From CAIQQQ01 sp037445025 (GTDB lineage: Bacteria > Pseudomonadota > Alphaproteobacteria > Acetobacterales > Acetobacteraceae), in assembly GCA_037445025.1 (NCBI GenBank), contig JBBILI010000002.1, forward strand, positions 124,001 through 188,000: a stretch of 64,000 nucleotides of DNA. The letters run 5' to 3'. Of the stretch, positions 8,222-18,346 are shown one piece after another. Under the pieces are notes generated by a model. The model worked only from the letters and a program-made list of their open reading frames with translations, was not told the DNA's origin and did not search any database. The translations under genes and the position numbers were made by a program. Each line of letters opens with the position of its first letter. The stretch's first letter is position 1.

Positions 8222-8937
8222 GGCGCAGGCAGGTCCTCGGCCTCGAAGCTGCTGCGCTGACGGGGAGATTTCAGCGGGTGATAGCGCTTCGCGTCGATCT
8301 CGAAGACCCCCATGCGCTTCTGGCGCAGCACCATCTCGTTGAGCGTGAGGCTGATGAAGTAGCGGCCATCGACGCTGGCATCCTTGCGGATCATGTCCTG
8401 CGCGGCGTGGATGAAATCGGCGCCGCGGGCGAACCAGGTGAAGCCCGGCGTGGCGTGGCGCGAGATCGGGTTCTTCTCCGCCGCCTCGACGATCAGGCCG
8501 TCGCGGTCCAGCCGCACATAGGAATAGCGCGGATGCAGCGAGGGGAAGACGACGGTGCCGGCGTCCAGGCCGCGCGCCCGGAACGCCTGGATCGGGGCCG
8601 CGTAGTCGATGTCGAGATATTCGTTGCTGTTCAGGATCAGCAATTCGGCCTCGGGGTCGATATGCTGGATGCACAGCAGCGCGGTGCAGGCGGCGCCGGC
8701 GGTCTCGCCGGTGATCGGCACCAGGGCCGCCCCAGGTGCTGCCAGGACGATGACGCTGTCGATGCGCCAGCGCTTCACCTCCTGGGCGCGGACGGCGAAC
8801 ACCAGCGCCGCGTCGATGGCGGCACAGGCGCGCACGAAGCGTTCCACCAGCAGCACGCCGTCATTCTCCAGCAGCCAGAGCGGCGTGGCATCGGGGTCCG
8901 CCGGCTGTGCGCCGGCGCCGAGGATGAGCGCCTTCAT
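8218..8937 (-). CDS. Nucleotidyltransferase-like protein with degenerate N-terminal signature
   Basis: The product is 239 residues and is a paralog of the protein at 10186-10944. The two share a middle block (ILNSNEYLDID against IANSDQYIDTA), an EKNPISRHATPGF/EKQPISTHATVGI block, and a late FARG-DF-AA stretch. The canonical nucleotide-binding start of this Rossmann-like family, seen in the partner as MAGLGSRF...PKPLIP, is replaced here by LGAGAQPADPDATPLWLLEND, without the Arg and Lys. It may be a non-catalytic subunit or use a different donor. It is coupled to genes on both sides by ATGA overlaps. Confidence 0.6.
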   Translation of the reverse strand: MKALILGAGAQPADPDATPLWLLENDGVLLVERFVRACAAIDAALVFAVRAQEVKRWRIDSVIVLAAPGAALVPITGETAGAACTALLCIQHIDPEAELLILNSNEYLDIDYAAPIQAFRARGLDAGTVVFPSLHPRYSYVRLDRDGLIVEAAEKNPISRHATPGFTWFARGADFIHAAQDMIRKDASVDGRYFISLTLNEMVLRQKRMGVFEIDAKRYHPLKSPRQRSSFEAEDLPAP

Positions 8938-9563
8938 GCGGCAGCTCCATCGATGTCCGCGATGCGCGCGGCAATGGCGGCATGGGTGACGTCATCCACC
9001 GTCTGCACCGCCATCACATGCGCGCCGGAGGCACGCGCGGCGCGCAGACCGTTCTCGTTGTCCTCGATGATCAGCACCTCCTGCGGCGTCAGGCCAAAGC
9101 GGCTGATGGCGAGGGTGTACATCTCCGGGTCCGGCTTGGCGCGGGTCACATCCTGGTTGGAGATGGTGAAGGACAGATAGGGCTGCAGGGCGGCGCGTTC
9201 CATCATCACGTCGATGGTCGAGCGGATGGAGTTGGAACAGACGCAGAGCCGGTAGCCCTGCGCATGCAGCTTGTTCAGCGCGTATTCATGGATGAAGCGC
9301 GGCTTGCAGCGCGCGGCCACGATTTCCATGGTGTAGATCTGCTTCATGTCGTTGATGAAGCCATGCAGCGCCGGAGGCAGGTTGTGCGCGACGGAGAGGA
9401 TTTCGAGCTTCCGGCGCGTCGGCAGCCCGTCGAAGGTGGTGAGGTGGTCGTAGCGGCTGATCTCGAAGCCGAACAGGCGCAGCGCGCGGTTCAGCGCCTC
9501 GTAGTGCCAGTCCTTGGCCTCGATCAGAACGCCGTCCATGTCGAAGGCGATGGCCTTGATCAT
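8934..9563 (-). CDS. HAD-superfamily phosphatase
   Basis: The 209-residue HAD hydrolase has the motif I nucleophile in FDMDGVLI, a cap domain after it, motif II Ser in CVCSNSI, motif III Lys in RAKPDPEMY, and motif IV acidic pair in IIEDNENG. This layout is that of phosphoglycolate- and beta-phosphoglucomutase-type phosphatases, so the likely role is removal of phosphate from a small sugar or polyol phosphate. It is coupled by ATGA overlaps to the phosphodiesterase before it and the nucleotidyltransferase-like gene after it. The substrate is not identifiable. Confidence 0.8.
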   Translation of the reverse strand: MIKAIAFDMDGVLIEAKDWHYEALNRALRLFGFEISRYDHLTTFDGLPTRRKLEILSVAHNLPPALHGFINDMKQIYTMEIVAARCKPRFIHEYALNKLHAQGYRLCVCSNSIRSTIDVMMERAALQPYLSFTISNQDVTRAKPDPEMYTLAISRFGLTPQEVLIIEDNENGLRAARASGAHVMAVQTVDDVTHAAIAARIADIDGAAA

Positions 9564-10189
9564 GGGGGTGCGTCCATGAACGCCAGCGCCTCCTCCGGCA
9601 GATCGGTGCACAGCATCAGCCTGGGATGATGGATGACCCCGCAGGCGCGCAACCAGGTCCAGAGCGGCAGATGGGCGCGGCGGTGCAGTTCGGGCGAGAC
9701 GATGGCGACCTGCTTGCCGTCGTCGAGGAAGCCTCTGATGTCCGCCTTGCTGTACCACTCCGAGACGAAGGCATCGAGCCAGACGCCGATCGCCTGGTCG
9801 TACAGCGCGGGCTTCGGCTCGTATTCGCTGCTGCGGGTGAACACCGGCAGGCCGAGCCGGATCTGCACCACGGTCTCGGGCACCGACATGTCGAAGGTGA
9901 ACCAGCGGGTCAGGCGCCGTGCCTGCATGCGCTCCTTTAGCGCCAGGGCCAGCCCGTCGGCCTTGATGTTCATCGCCAGCGGAAGGTCGCGGCCGGCCAG
10001 AATGTCGAGCATGGCGTCGAGCGTCAGTTCGTCACCCTTGGGCATGTCATGCGAGATCACCAGCGTGCCCGCGACATCGCGCACATCGGTCTCAGTGCCG
10101 AAGCCCATGTGGAACGAGCGATGGAACGCCACGCCCTGGTTCTTTTCGGCGGCGTCTTTCCAGTGGCCGCGATGGCTGATGATGATCAT
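9560..10189 (-). CDS. PLC/GDPD-like phosphodiesterase family protein
   Basis: The product is 209 residues. The start ISHRGHW, followed by FGTETDVRD and LVISHDMP, is the catalytic layout of glycerophosphodiester phosphodiesterases and PI-PLC-like TIM barrels: His, Glu/Asp metal pair, second His. It is shorter than typical GDPD enzymes (about 240-330 residues), and the C-terminal part is divergent. No signal peptide is seen, so it should act in the cytoplasm. It is coupled by ATGA overlaps to both neighbours, between a nucleotidyltransferase and a HAD phosphatase. Confidence 0.65.
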   Translation of the reverse strand: MIIISHRGHWKDAAEKNQGVAFHRSFHMGFGTETDVRDVAGTLVISHDMPKGDELTLDAMLDILAGRDLPLAMNIKADGLALALKERMQARRLTRWFTFDMSVPETVVQIRLGLPVFTRSSEYEPKPALYDQAIGVWLDAFVSEWYSKADIRGFLDDGKQVAIVSPELHRRAHLPLWTWLRACGVIHHPRLMLCTDLPEEALAFMDAPP

Positions 10190-10944
10190 GCCAAATCCTG
10201 CGTCACACGGGTGGAAAGCGGCAAGGCGAGGAACGATTCGAGGTCCTGTGGAATGCCCAGGCCGTGCATGCCGCTGCCCTCAGCACCGATGTCGTAGACG
10301 CCGATCTGCGCGCCGTGGGCGATCAGGTCGTTGTAGACCGGGGCGACATAGAACTCGCCGTTCACCCGTTCGTCGCGGGCGACCATCTGCCGGGCGGCGG
10401 CAACGAAATCCCTACCGCGGGCGAAATTGTAGATGCCGACGGTGGCATGGGTGGAGATCGGCTGCTTCTCCACCACGCATGTCACCCTGCCCTGCCCGTC
10501 GAGGCCGGCGAAGGACCATTTGGGATCGCTGGCCTGCATCGTCATGATCAGCCCGTCGAGCCCGCGCGCCGGCAGATCGGACAGATAGGGGTCGATGGCG
10601 GTGTCGATATACTGGTCGGAATTGGCGATCATCAGCGGCTGATCGCTGTCGATCCAGTCTGCGGCCGCCAGCACCGTGCAGGCAGCGCCTTCGGTGAGAC
10701 CGTCGAGCAGCACGGTTTCGCAGCCGGGTGCCCAGGCGCGGAGCTTCTCCGCCACGCCATACGCGGCGTCATGCGCGCGCTGGGCGATGAAGACGAAGCG
10801 ATGCGGCGAGGCCGGGCGGATGTTCTCGATGACCAGTCGGATCATCGGCACGCCATGCACCGGGATCAGCGGCTTCGGTACTGCAAAACCGGCCTTTGCG
10901 AAGCGACTGCCAAGACCGGCCATGGGCACAACGATGTTCACCAT
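10186..10944 (-). CDS. NTP-transferase-type (sugar-phosphate) nucleotidyltransferase
   Basis: The product is 252 residues. The N-terminus IVVPMAGLGSRFAKAGF, then PKPLIPVHGVPMI, is the nucleotide-binding signature of sugar-1-phosphate nucleotidyltransferases. IANSDQYID is the metal-binding block. The family joins an NTP and a phosphorylated sugar or alcohol into an activated nucleotide precursor, often for surface glycans; the actual substrate is unknown. The start is uncertain (10947, 10944, or a GTG just after) because GGTGGGG abuts several candidates. It begins 37 nt after the atpC stop, with no convincing terminator between. Confidence 0.75.
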   Translation of the reverse strand: MVNIVVPMAGLGSRFAKAGFAVPKPLIPVHGVPMIRLVIENIRPASPHRFVFIAQRAHDAAYGVAEKLRAWAPGCETVLLDGLTEGAACTVLAAADWIDSDQPLMIANSDQYIDTAIDPYLSDLPARGLDGLIMTMQASDPKWSFAGLDGQGRVTCVVEKQPISTHATVGIYNFARGRDFVAAARQMVARDERVNGEFYVAPVYNDLIAHGAQIGVYDIGAEGSGMHGLGIPQDLESFLALPLSTRVTQDLA

Positions 10945-10981
10945 CATCCCCACCACGCCTGCGCGAGGCCGGGGCAACGCA

Positions 10982-11386
10982 TCAGGCGGCGGCGGCCTCG
11001 ACCATGGCGCGGGCGGATTGCTGGCGATCCATCAGCAGATCGAGTCCTTCCACGTCGTTCTTGTCCGCCGCCGCATAGGCGGCCTCGGCGGCGGCCAGAC
11101 GCTTCTGGCCCTCGGCCTTGGACAGCTCGCCCACCGGCGTCGCCTCGGTGGCCAGCACCGTGACGCGGGTGGTGGTCACTTCGCAGAACCCGCCGGTGAC
11201 GAAGAGCTGCTCGGTGACCGTGTTGCCCTGGTAGAGGCGGATCGTGCCGCCGCGCAGCAGCACGATCATAGGCGCATGGTTCGGCAGCACGCCCATCTCG
11301 CCCTCGGCGGCCGGAATAACCACCATGTCCACCGGCTTGGACAGAAGCAGGCGTTCCGGGGAGACGATTTCGAGATCGACGGGCAT
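10982..11386 (-). CDS. atpC: ATP synthase F1 subunit epsilon
   Basis: The 134-residue protein shows the family pattern: PVDLEIVSPERLLLSKPVDMVVIPAAEGEMG at the start, PNHAPM, then GFCEVTTTRVTVLATEA, and a C-terminal helical pair. Epsilon couples the central stalk to catalysis and can inhibit ATP hydrolysis. It is the last gene of the F1 operon, 11 nt after atpD. Confidence 0.95.
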   Translation of the reverse strand: MPVDLEIVSPERLLLSKPVDMVVIPAAEGEMGVLPNHAPMIVLLRGGTIRLYQGNTVTEQLFVTGGFCEVTTTRVTVLATEATPVGELSKAEGQKRLAAAEAAYAAADKNDVEGLDLLMDRQQSARAMVEAAAA

Positions 11387-11397
11387 TGTGTGGACCC

Positions 11398-12831
11398 TTA
11401 CGCCGCGGTCTTCATGGACTCGGCCTTCTTCACCGCGTCCTCGATGGTGCCGACCATGTAGAAGGCCGATTCCGGCAGGTGGTCGTAGTCGCCGGCGACA
11501 ATGCCCTTGAAGCCGCGCACGGTGTCGGCCACCGAGACGAGCACGCCGGGGAAGCCGGTGAACACCTCGGCCACATGGAAGGGCTGGCTGAGGAAGCGCT
11601 GGATTTTCCGAGCGCGCGACACCACGAGCTTGTCCTCTTCCGACAGTTCGTCCATGCCGAGAATGGCGATGATATCCTGCAGCGACTTGTAGGTCTGCAG
11701 CACCCGCTGCACGTCGCGGGCGACGGCGTAGTGCTCCTCGCCGACGATGCGCGGGTCCATCGAGCGCGAGGTGGAGTCCAGCGGATCCACGGCGGGATAG
11801 ATGCCGAGCTCGGCGATCGAGCGGTTCAGCACCGTCGTCGCATCCAAATGGGCGAAGGAGGTGGCGGGCGCCGGGTCGGTGAGGTCGTCGGCGGGCACGT
11901 AGATGGCCTGCACCGAGGTGATCGAGCCCTTGTTGGTCGACGTGATGCGCTCCTGCAGCGCGCCCATGTCGGTGGACAGGGTCGGCTGATAGCCCACGGC
12001 CGAGGGAATACGGCCGAGAAGAGCCGACACTTCGGCGCCGGCCTGGGTGAAGCGGAAGATGTTGTCCACGAAGAACAGCACGTCCTGGCCTTCCTCGTCA
12101 CGGAAGTATTCCGCGAGCGACAGGCCGGACAGGGCGACGCGGGCGCGCGCACCCGGCGGCTCGTTCATCTGGCCATAGACCAGCGCCACCTTGGAGCCGG
12201 TGGTGGTGCCGTCATCGTTGAGCTTGATGACGCCAGCGTCGATCATTTCGTGATAGAGGTCGTTGCCTTCGCGGGTACGCTCGCCCACGCCTGCGAACAC
12301 CGACACGCCACCATGGGCCTTGGCGATGTTGTTGATCAGCTCCTGGATCAGCACCGTCTTGCCCACGCCGGCGCCGCCGAACAGGCCGACCTTGCCGCCC
12401 TTGGCGTAGGGTGCGAGCAGGTCGATCACCTTGATGCCGGTGACGAGAATTTCGGCCGAGGTGGACTGATCCGCGAAGGACGGGGCGGCGCGATGGATCG
12501 GGTAGGTCATCGTCGCCCCGATCGGGCCGCGCTCATCGATCGGCTCGCCGATCACGTTGAGGATGCGGCCGAGGGTGGCGGGGCCGACCGGCACGTTGAT
12601 GGGGGCGCCGGTGTCGGTCACCTCCTGGCCGCGGACCATGCCTTCCGTCGCGTCCATGGCGATGCAGCGCACGGTGCGCTCGCCCAGTTCCTGCGCCACT
12701 TCGAGAACGACGTTGTTGCCCGCAATTTGAGTGATCAGCGCGTTCTGGATGTAGGGCAGTTCGCCGTCGAACTGAACGTCCACCACGGCGCCCAGAACCT
12801 GCGTCACGCGCCCGACATTGTTGCTGGCCAT
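11398..12831 (-). CDS. atpD: ATP synthase F1 subunit beta
   Basis: The 477-residue catalytic subunit carries the P-loop GGAGVGKTVL, the DELSEEDKL segment near the C-terminus (a beta-subunit hallmark), and the ERTREGNDLY catalytic-Glu region. Three copies alternate with alpha in the F1 head and make ATP from ADP and phosphate. The true start is MASNNVGRV with AGGAG upstream. The longer open frame runs back into atpG and is not coding. Confidence 0.97.
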   Translation of the reverse strand: MASNNVGRVTQVLGAVVDVQFDGELPYIQNALITQIAGNNVVLEVAQELGERTVRCIAMDATEGMVRGQEVTDTGAPINVPVGPATLGRILNVIGEPIDERGPIGATMTYPIHRAAPSFADQSTSAEILVTGIKVIDLLAPYAKGGKVGLFGGAGVGKTVLIQELINNIAKAHGGVSVFAGVGERTREGNDLYHEMIDAGVIKLNDDGTTTGSKVALVYGQMNEPPGARARVALSGLSLAEYFRDEEGQDVLFFVDNIFRFTQAGAEVSALLGRIPSAVGYQPTLSTDMGALQERITSTNKGSITSVQAIYVPADDLTDPAPATSFAHLDATTVLNRSIAELGIYPAVDPLDSTSRSMDPRIVGEEHYAVARDVQRVLQTYKSLQDIIAILGMDELSEEDKLVVSRARKIQRFLSQPFHVAEVFTGFPGVLVSVADTVRGFKGIVAGDYDHLPESAFYMVGTIEDAVKKAESMKTAA

Positions 12832-12857
12832 TAAATGCTCCTGTTTCGTTCGCGTGA

Positions 12858-13751
12858 TCAGACGGCTTCGGCGCCGGAGATGATCTCGATGAGTTCTTTG
12901 GTGATGTTGGCCTGACGCGCCCGGTTGTAGGTCTGCGACAGACGCTTGATCATGTCGCCCGCGTTGCGCGTGGCGTTGTCCATGGCCGACATGCGTGCGC
13001 CGTGCTCGCCGGCGGCCGATTCGAGCAGGGTGCGATAGACCTGGATCGCCATGTTCTGCGGCAGCAGGCGGGCGAGCAGGTTCTCTTCGTCGGGCTCGTA
13101 TTCGTATGCCGCGATCGGGGCGTTCGGCGGCACCTCGATGGCGATCGACATCTCCGGCAGCGAGGCCGGGATCAGCCGGGTCTCGGTCGGGATCTGCGCG
13201 ATCACCGACTGGAACCGGTTGTAAATGATCGAGCACACATCAAATTCGCCCGCATGCAGCATGTCGGTGATGCGGCCCGCGATCTCCTCGGCGTCGGCGA
13301 AGCCGATGGATTTGCGGCCGGCATAGGAGATGTCGCCGATGATGCGGCTGGCCATCTCGCGCTTGAGATAGTCACGCCCCTTGCGGCCCACGCAGAGGAT
13401 CTTGACGGTCTTTCCCTCCGCCTCCAGCCGCTGTGCGATGTTGCGGGTGAGGCGGCCGATGTTGGAGTTGAACGCGCCGGCCAGGCCGCGGTCGGCGGTG
13501 ACCGCGATCAGCAGGTGAACCTTGTCCGACCCGGTGCCGACCAGAAGCTTCGGCGAGGTCGGCGAGCCGGCCACGGAAGCGGCCAACGAGGACATCATCC
13601 GTTCCATGCGCTCGGCATAAGGGCGGGCGGCCTCGGCCTGGCTCTGCGCACGCCGCAGCTTCGAGGCCGCGACCATCTTCATGGCCGAGGTGATCTTCTG
13701 CGTCGACTTCACGCTGACGATGCGGTTGCGCAGAGTCTTCAAGCTGGGCAT
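12858..13751 (-). CDS. atpG: ATP synthase F1 subunit gamma
   Basis: The 297-residue central-stalk protein has the conserved N-terminal helix (SLKTLRNRIVSVKSTQKITSAMKMV) and C-terminal helix (GARMSAMDNATRNAGDMI) that form the rotating coiled coil. Length is normal for the family. It lies between atpA (18 nt) and atpD (26 nt) in the standard order. Confidence 0.96.
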   Translation of the reverse strand: MPSLKTLRNRIVSVKSTQKITSAMKMVAASKLRRAQSQAEAARPYAERMERMMSSLAASVAGSPTSPKLLVGTGSDKVHLLIAVTADRGLAGAFNSNIGRLTRNIAQRLEAEGKTVKILCVGRKGRDYLKREMASRIIGDISYAGRKSIGFADAEEIAGRITDMLHAGEFDVCSIIYNRFQSVIAQIPTETRLIPASLPEMSIAIEVPPNAPIAAYEYEPDEENLLARLLPQNMAIQVYRTLLESAAGEHGARMSAMDNATRNAGDMIKRLSQTYNRARQANITKELIEIISGAEAV

Positions 13752-13769
13752 CGGCTGGGACCCCCGTGC

Positions 13770-15298
<1,529 letters not shown>

Positions 15299-15299
<1 letters not shown>

Positions 15300-15949
15300 C
15301 AGGCGGCTCCCTTCATGGCGTACTGCAGACGCTGCAGGCGACTTTTAAGACTGGTGTCGTAGAGGCGGGCGCCGATCTTGACGACGATGCCGCCGAGCAG
15401 GCCCGGGTCAACATGCTTGAGGATGTTGACGTTGCCGTAGCCGGCTTCGATGAGGCGTGCGCGGAGTTGCTGCTCCTGCACATCGGAGATGGGATGGGCG
15501 GAGGTGACATCCGCCACCACCACGCCGCGCTTGGCGGCGACGAGGGCGGCAAACGCCGCCACGATCGACCGCAGCGCCGGCAGGCGGCGGTTGGCGGTGA
15601 CGACGCCCACGAAATCGGTGATGGTCTTGCCGAAGCCCTGGGCGATCAACGCCTCCTGCAGGGCGGCATTGGCCGTCTTGATGTCGATCAGCGGCGAGGC
15701 GAGCAGGCGGCGCAGCGTGTCGGTCTCGTCGATCAGGCGGCCGAGGCCGTCCATCTGATCGACGACGTGATCGAGCACGTACTGGTCGCTGGCGAGAGAA
15801 TAGAGCGCCGCGGCGTATCGATCGGCCAGACCGCCGGACGATGAGATGGTTGCGCCACCAGAGGCCAAGAGTTCGGTTCCGTCTTCTGGGACCAGGCGAG
15901 GTCCATTTATTGCGCGATGGTCATCCATCGGCGAGGCGGGCTCTAGCAT
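15299..15949 (-). CDS. atpH: ATP synthase F1 subunit delta
   Basis: The product is up to 216 residues. The family part begins near GLADRYAAALYSLA and ends with HVDPGLLGGIVVKIGARLYDTSLKSRLQRL, the OSCP/delta C-terminal signature. It links F1 to the peripheral stalk. The first 40 residues are extra compared with many homologs. An alternative Met at 15928 would shorten this; neither start has a clear ribosome-binding site. It is the first gene of atpHAGDC; F0 genes are not in the window, which is usual for alphaproteobacteria. Confidence 0.93.
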
Positions 15950-16024
15950 GGGGTTTTTTGCGGTGCAACGGCCTGGGGCAGGTTCGTGACATCAGCGTTG
16001 CGCAGAGGAGGTGTGGGTGCGCCT

Positions 16025-16067
16025 GCGTCGGATGCAGTTCAACGCGAACTGCATCCTGCGACGCTAC
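16025..16067 (-). terminator. Hairpin between priA and the atp operon
   Basis: A perfect 10-bp stem (16030-16039 with 16047-16056, 7-nt loop) is extended by a second GCGTC/GACGC pairing across a 3-nt bulge. It starts at the priA stop codon (16064-16066). No T run follows, so it may act with other factors or as an mRNA 3' end. Confidence 0.5.
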
Positions 16068-18286
16068 AGGAAGCCCACCGGATCGATATCAACATCCACG
16101 CGGACATTGGCGGACCGGGGCAGGTCCGCCAGCCAGGCGCGCAGGATCGGCTGCACCGGGATATCGCGGCGCGCCTTCAGCAGCAGGCGACGGCGATGAC
16201 GGCCACGGAGGATAGCCAGGGGCGCGGGTGCCGGACCCAGGACGAGGATCCCCTCGCCGGACGGCGCGTGGTTGCCGAGCCAATGGGCGGTCCGGTCAGC
16301 CGCATCCGCCGAGTCGCCGCTGACGATGAGGGCAGCGAGGCGACCGAACGGCGGCCAGTGGCCTGGCTTTCGCTCGGCCTGCTCGCTGGCGCGGAAGGCC
16401 GCGAGATCGCCGGCGAGCAGCGCCTGCATCACCTTGTGTTCGGGGCTGAAGGTCTGCAGCTTCACGCGCCCTGGCGCCTCGGCACGGCCGGCGCGGCCGG
16501 CGACCTGGTGCAGCAGCTGCACGGTGCGCTCGGCCGCACGCAGGTCACCGCCGGCGAGGCCGAGATCGGCGTCGACCACGCCCACCAGCGTCAGATGCGG
16601 GAAATGCCAGCCCTTGGCGACGATCTGCGTGCCGATGACAAGGTCCACCTCGCGGGCTTCGATGGCGCGGGCGGCTTCGGCGGCGGCAAAGGGGCCGGGG
16701 AGCGTGTCACTCGCCATCACCAGGACGCGGGCCTCCGGAAAATGGCGGGCGGCCTCCTCGGTGATGCGTTCCACGCCGGGGCCGATGGCGGTCAGGCTGT
16801 TCTCCGCCTGGCAGACCGGGCATTGCGGCGGGATGGCCTCGGTGTGGCCGCAATGGTGGCAGGCCAGCAGGCGGCGGGCGCGATGTTCCACCAGCCATGC
16901 CGTGCAGTTGGGGCACTGCACCCGGTGTCCGCACTTGCGGCACAGCGTCAGTGGCGCATAGCCGCGGCGGTTGAGGAACAGCATGGCCTGTTCGCCACGG
17001 GCGAAGGTTTCCTGCACAGCTGCGATCAGCGTGGGGCTGAGGAAATCGCCACGTTCCGGCGGATGGTCGCGCAGGTCGACCAGGGCGATCTCGGGCAGGG
17101 TGGCGCCACCATGGCGCTGCGGCAGGATCAGGTGGGCGTAACGGCCGGCTTCGACATTGGCGATCGACTCCAGCGAGGGCGTGGCCGAGGCGAGGATGGC
17201 CGGCGCATGGCAGAGCCGCGCGCGGACGATGGCCATGTCGCGGGCGTGATAGATCACGCCGTCCTCCTGCTTGAACGCGGTCTCGTGCTCCTCGTCGATG
17301 ACAACGAGGCCGAGATCGGGAAACGGCAGGAACAGGGCGGACCGCGCACCGACCACCACGCTGGCCTCGCCGCTTGCCACCGCCCGCCAGGTGAGCCTGC
17401 GGGTGCGCGACGACAGGTCGGAATGCCAGACCGCGGGCGGGGTGCCGAAGCGCGTGGAAAAACGATCGAACCACTGCGAAGAAAGGGCAATCTCCGGCAG
17501 CAGCACCAGCGCCTGGCGGCCGGCGCGGAGGCAGGCGGCTATCGCCTCGTGATACACTTCGGTCTTGCCGGAGCCGGTGACTCCTTCGAGCAGGGTGACG
17601 GAGAAGCGACGATCCGTGACCGCCTGGCGCAGGGCTGCGGCAGCGGCTTCCTGGTCGGGCGACAGCGAAGGTCCGGCGCGGTCGGCATCCGGCGGATGAA
17701 AATCCGGCAGGATCGGCAAGGGCGCCGGCAACAGCAGCCCCGCATCGGCCATGGCGCGGATGATGCCGGGCGACACGCCGGCCGCCTTGGCCAGCTCGCT
17801 GCCGGCGCGGGGCTGGTGGCGGGCAAGTTCGGCCAGCACGGCCTCGCGCTGCGCGGTGGCGCGGTAGGCCGGCAGCGGATCGGCCAGCGCCCAGCCCAAC
17901 GGCGTGGGATCGGGGCGCAGCGCGTTGACCCGCAGCGCCATGGCGAGCACCTCGCCGGGCAGGGCCAGCGTGTAGGCGGCGATCCAGTCGATCAGCTGGC
18001 GCAGATCCGCGCGCATCGGCGGGGCGTCCAGCTTGGCCGTCACCGGGCGCAGCCGATTGTCGCCGACGCTGCCATCGGCCGCGCCGTCCCACACCACCCC
18101 CACCTCCTCACGGCGGTTGAGCGGGACCAGCACATGGTCGCCGGGGGCCAGTTCCATGCCGTGCGGCACGCGATAATCGAACGGGCCGGTGAACGGATAA
18201 GGCAGCAGAACCGGCACGCGCGCGCCCGGCGGCGGAATGATGTCCAGCCCGTCCTGTTCGCCCTGCTTCCGGATCGGTCGTCGCAT
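16064..18286 (-). CDS. priA: Primosomal replication restart helicase PriA
   Basis: The product is 740 residues. It has an N-terminal DNA-binding domain (PVLLPYPFTGPFDYRVP), helicase motif I GVTGSGKTEVY, motif II IDEEHE, and a Cys-rich zinc insertion with eight Cys between CRKC and CPVC. PriA reloads the replisome at stalled forks. The start at 18286 (MRRPIRKQG) was chosen because homology begins there; the open frame upstream crosses into the tal region on the opposite strand. It is divergent from tal with only 60 nt between. Confidence 0.95.
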   Translation of the reverse strand: MRRPIRKQGEQDGLDIIPPPGARVPVLLPYPFTGPFDYRVPHGMELAPGDHVLVPLNRREEVGVVWDGAADGSVGDNRLRPVTAKLDAPPMRADLRQLIDWIAAYTLALPGEVLAMALRVNALRPDPTPLGWALADPLPAYRATAQREAVLAELARHQPRAGSELAKAAGVSPGIIRAMADAGLLLPAPLPILPDFHPPDADRAGPSLSPDQEAAAAALRQAVTDRRFSVTLLEGVTGSGKTEVYHEAIAACLRAGRQALVLLPEIALSSQWFDRFSTRFGTPPAVWHSDLSSRTRRLTWRAVASGEASVVVGARSALFLPFPDLGLVVIDEEHETAFKQEDGVIYHARDMAIVRARLCHAPAILASATPSLESIANVEAGRYAHLILPQRHGGATLPEIALVDLRDHPPERGDFLSPTLIAAVQETFARGEQAMLFLNRRGYAPLTLCRKCGHRVQCPNCTAWLVEHRARRLLACHHCGHTEAIPPQCPVCQAENSLTAIGPGVERITEEAARHFPEARVLVMASDTLPGPFAAAEAARAIEAREVDLVIGTQIVAKGWHFPHLTLVGVVDADLGLAGGDLRAAERTVQLLHQVAGRAGRAEAPGRVKLQTFSPEHKVMQALLAGDLAAFRASEQAERKPGHWPPFGRLAALIVSGDSADAADRTAHWLGNHAPSGEGILVLGPAPAPLAILRGRHRRRLLLKARRDIPVQPILRAWLADLPRSANVRVDVDIDPVGFL

Positions 18287-18346
18287 CCTGTATGGTCTGC
18301 CTGAAACCGGTCGGCGAAGGCAGACCCAAAACCACGGAACACCCGC

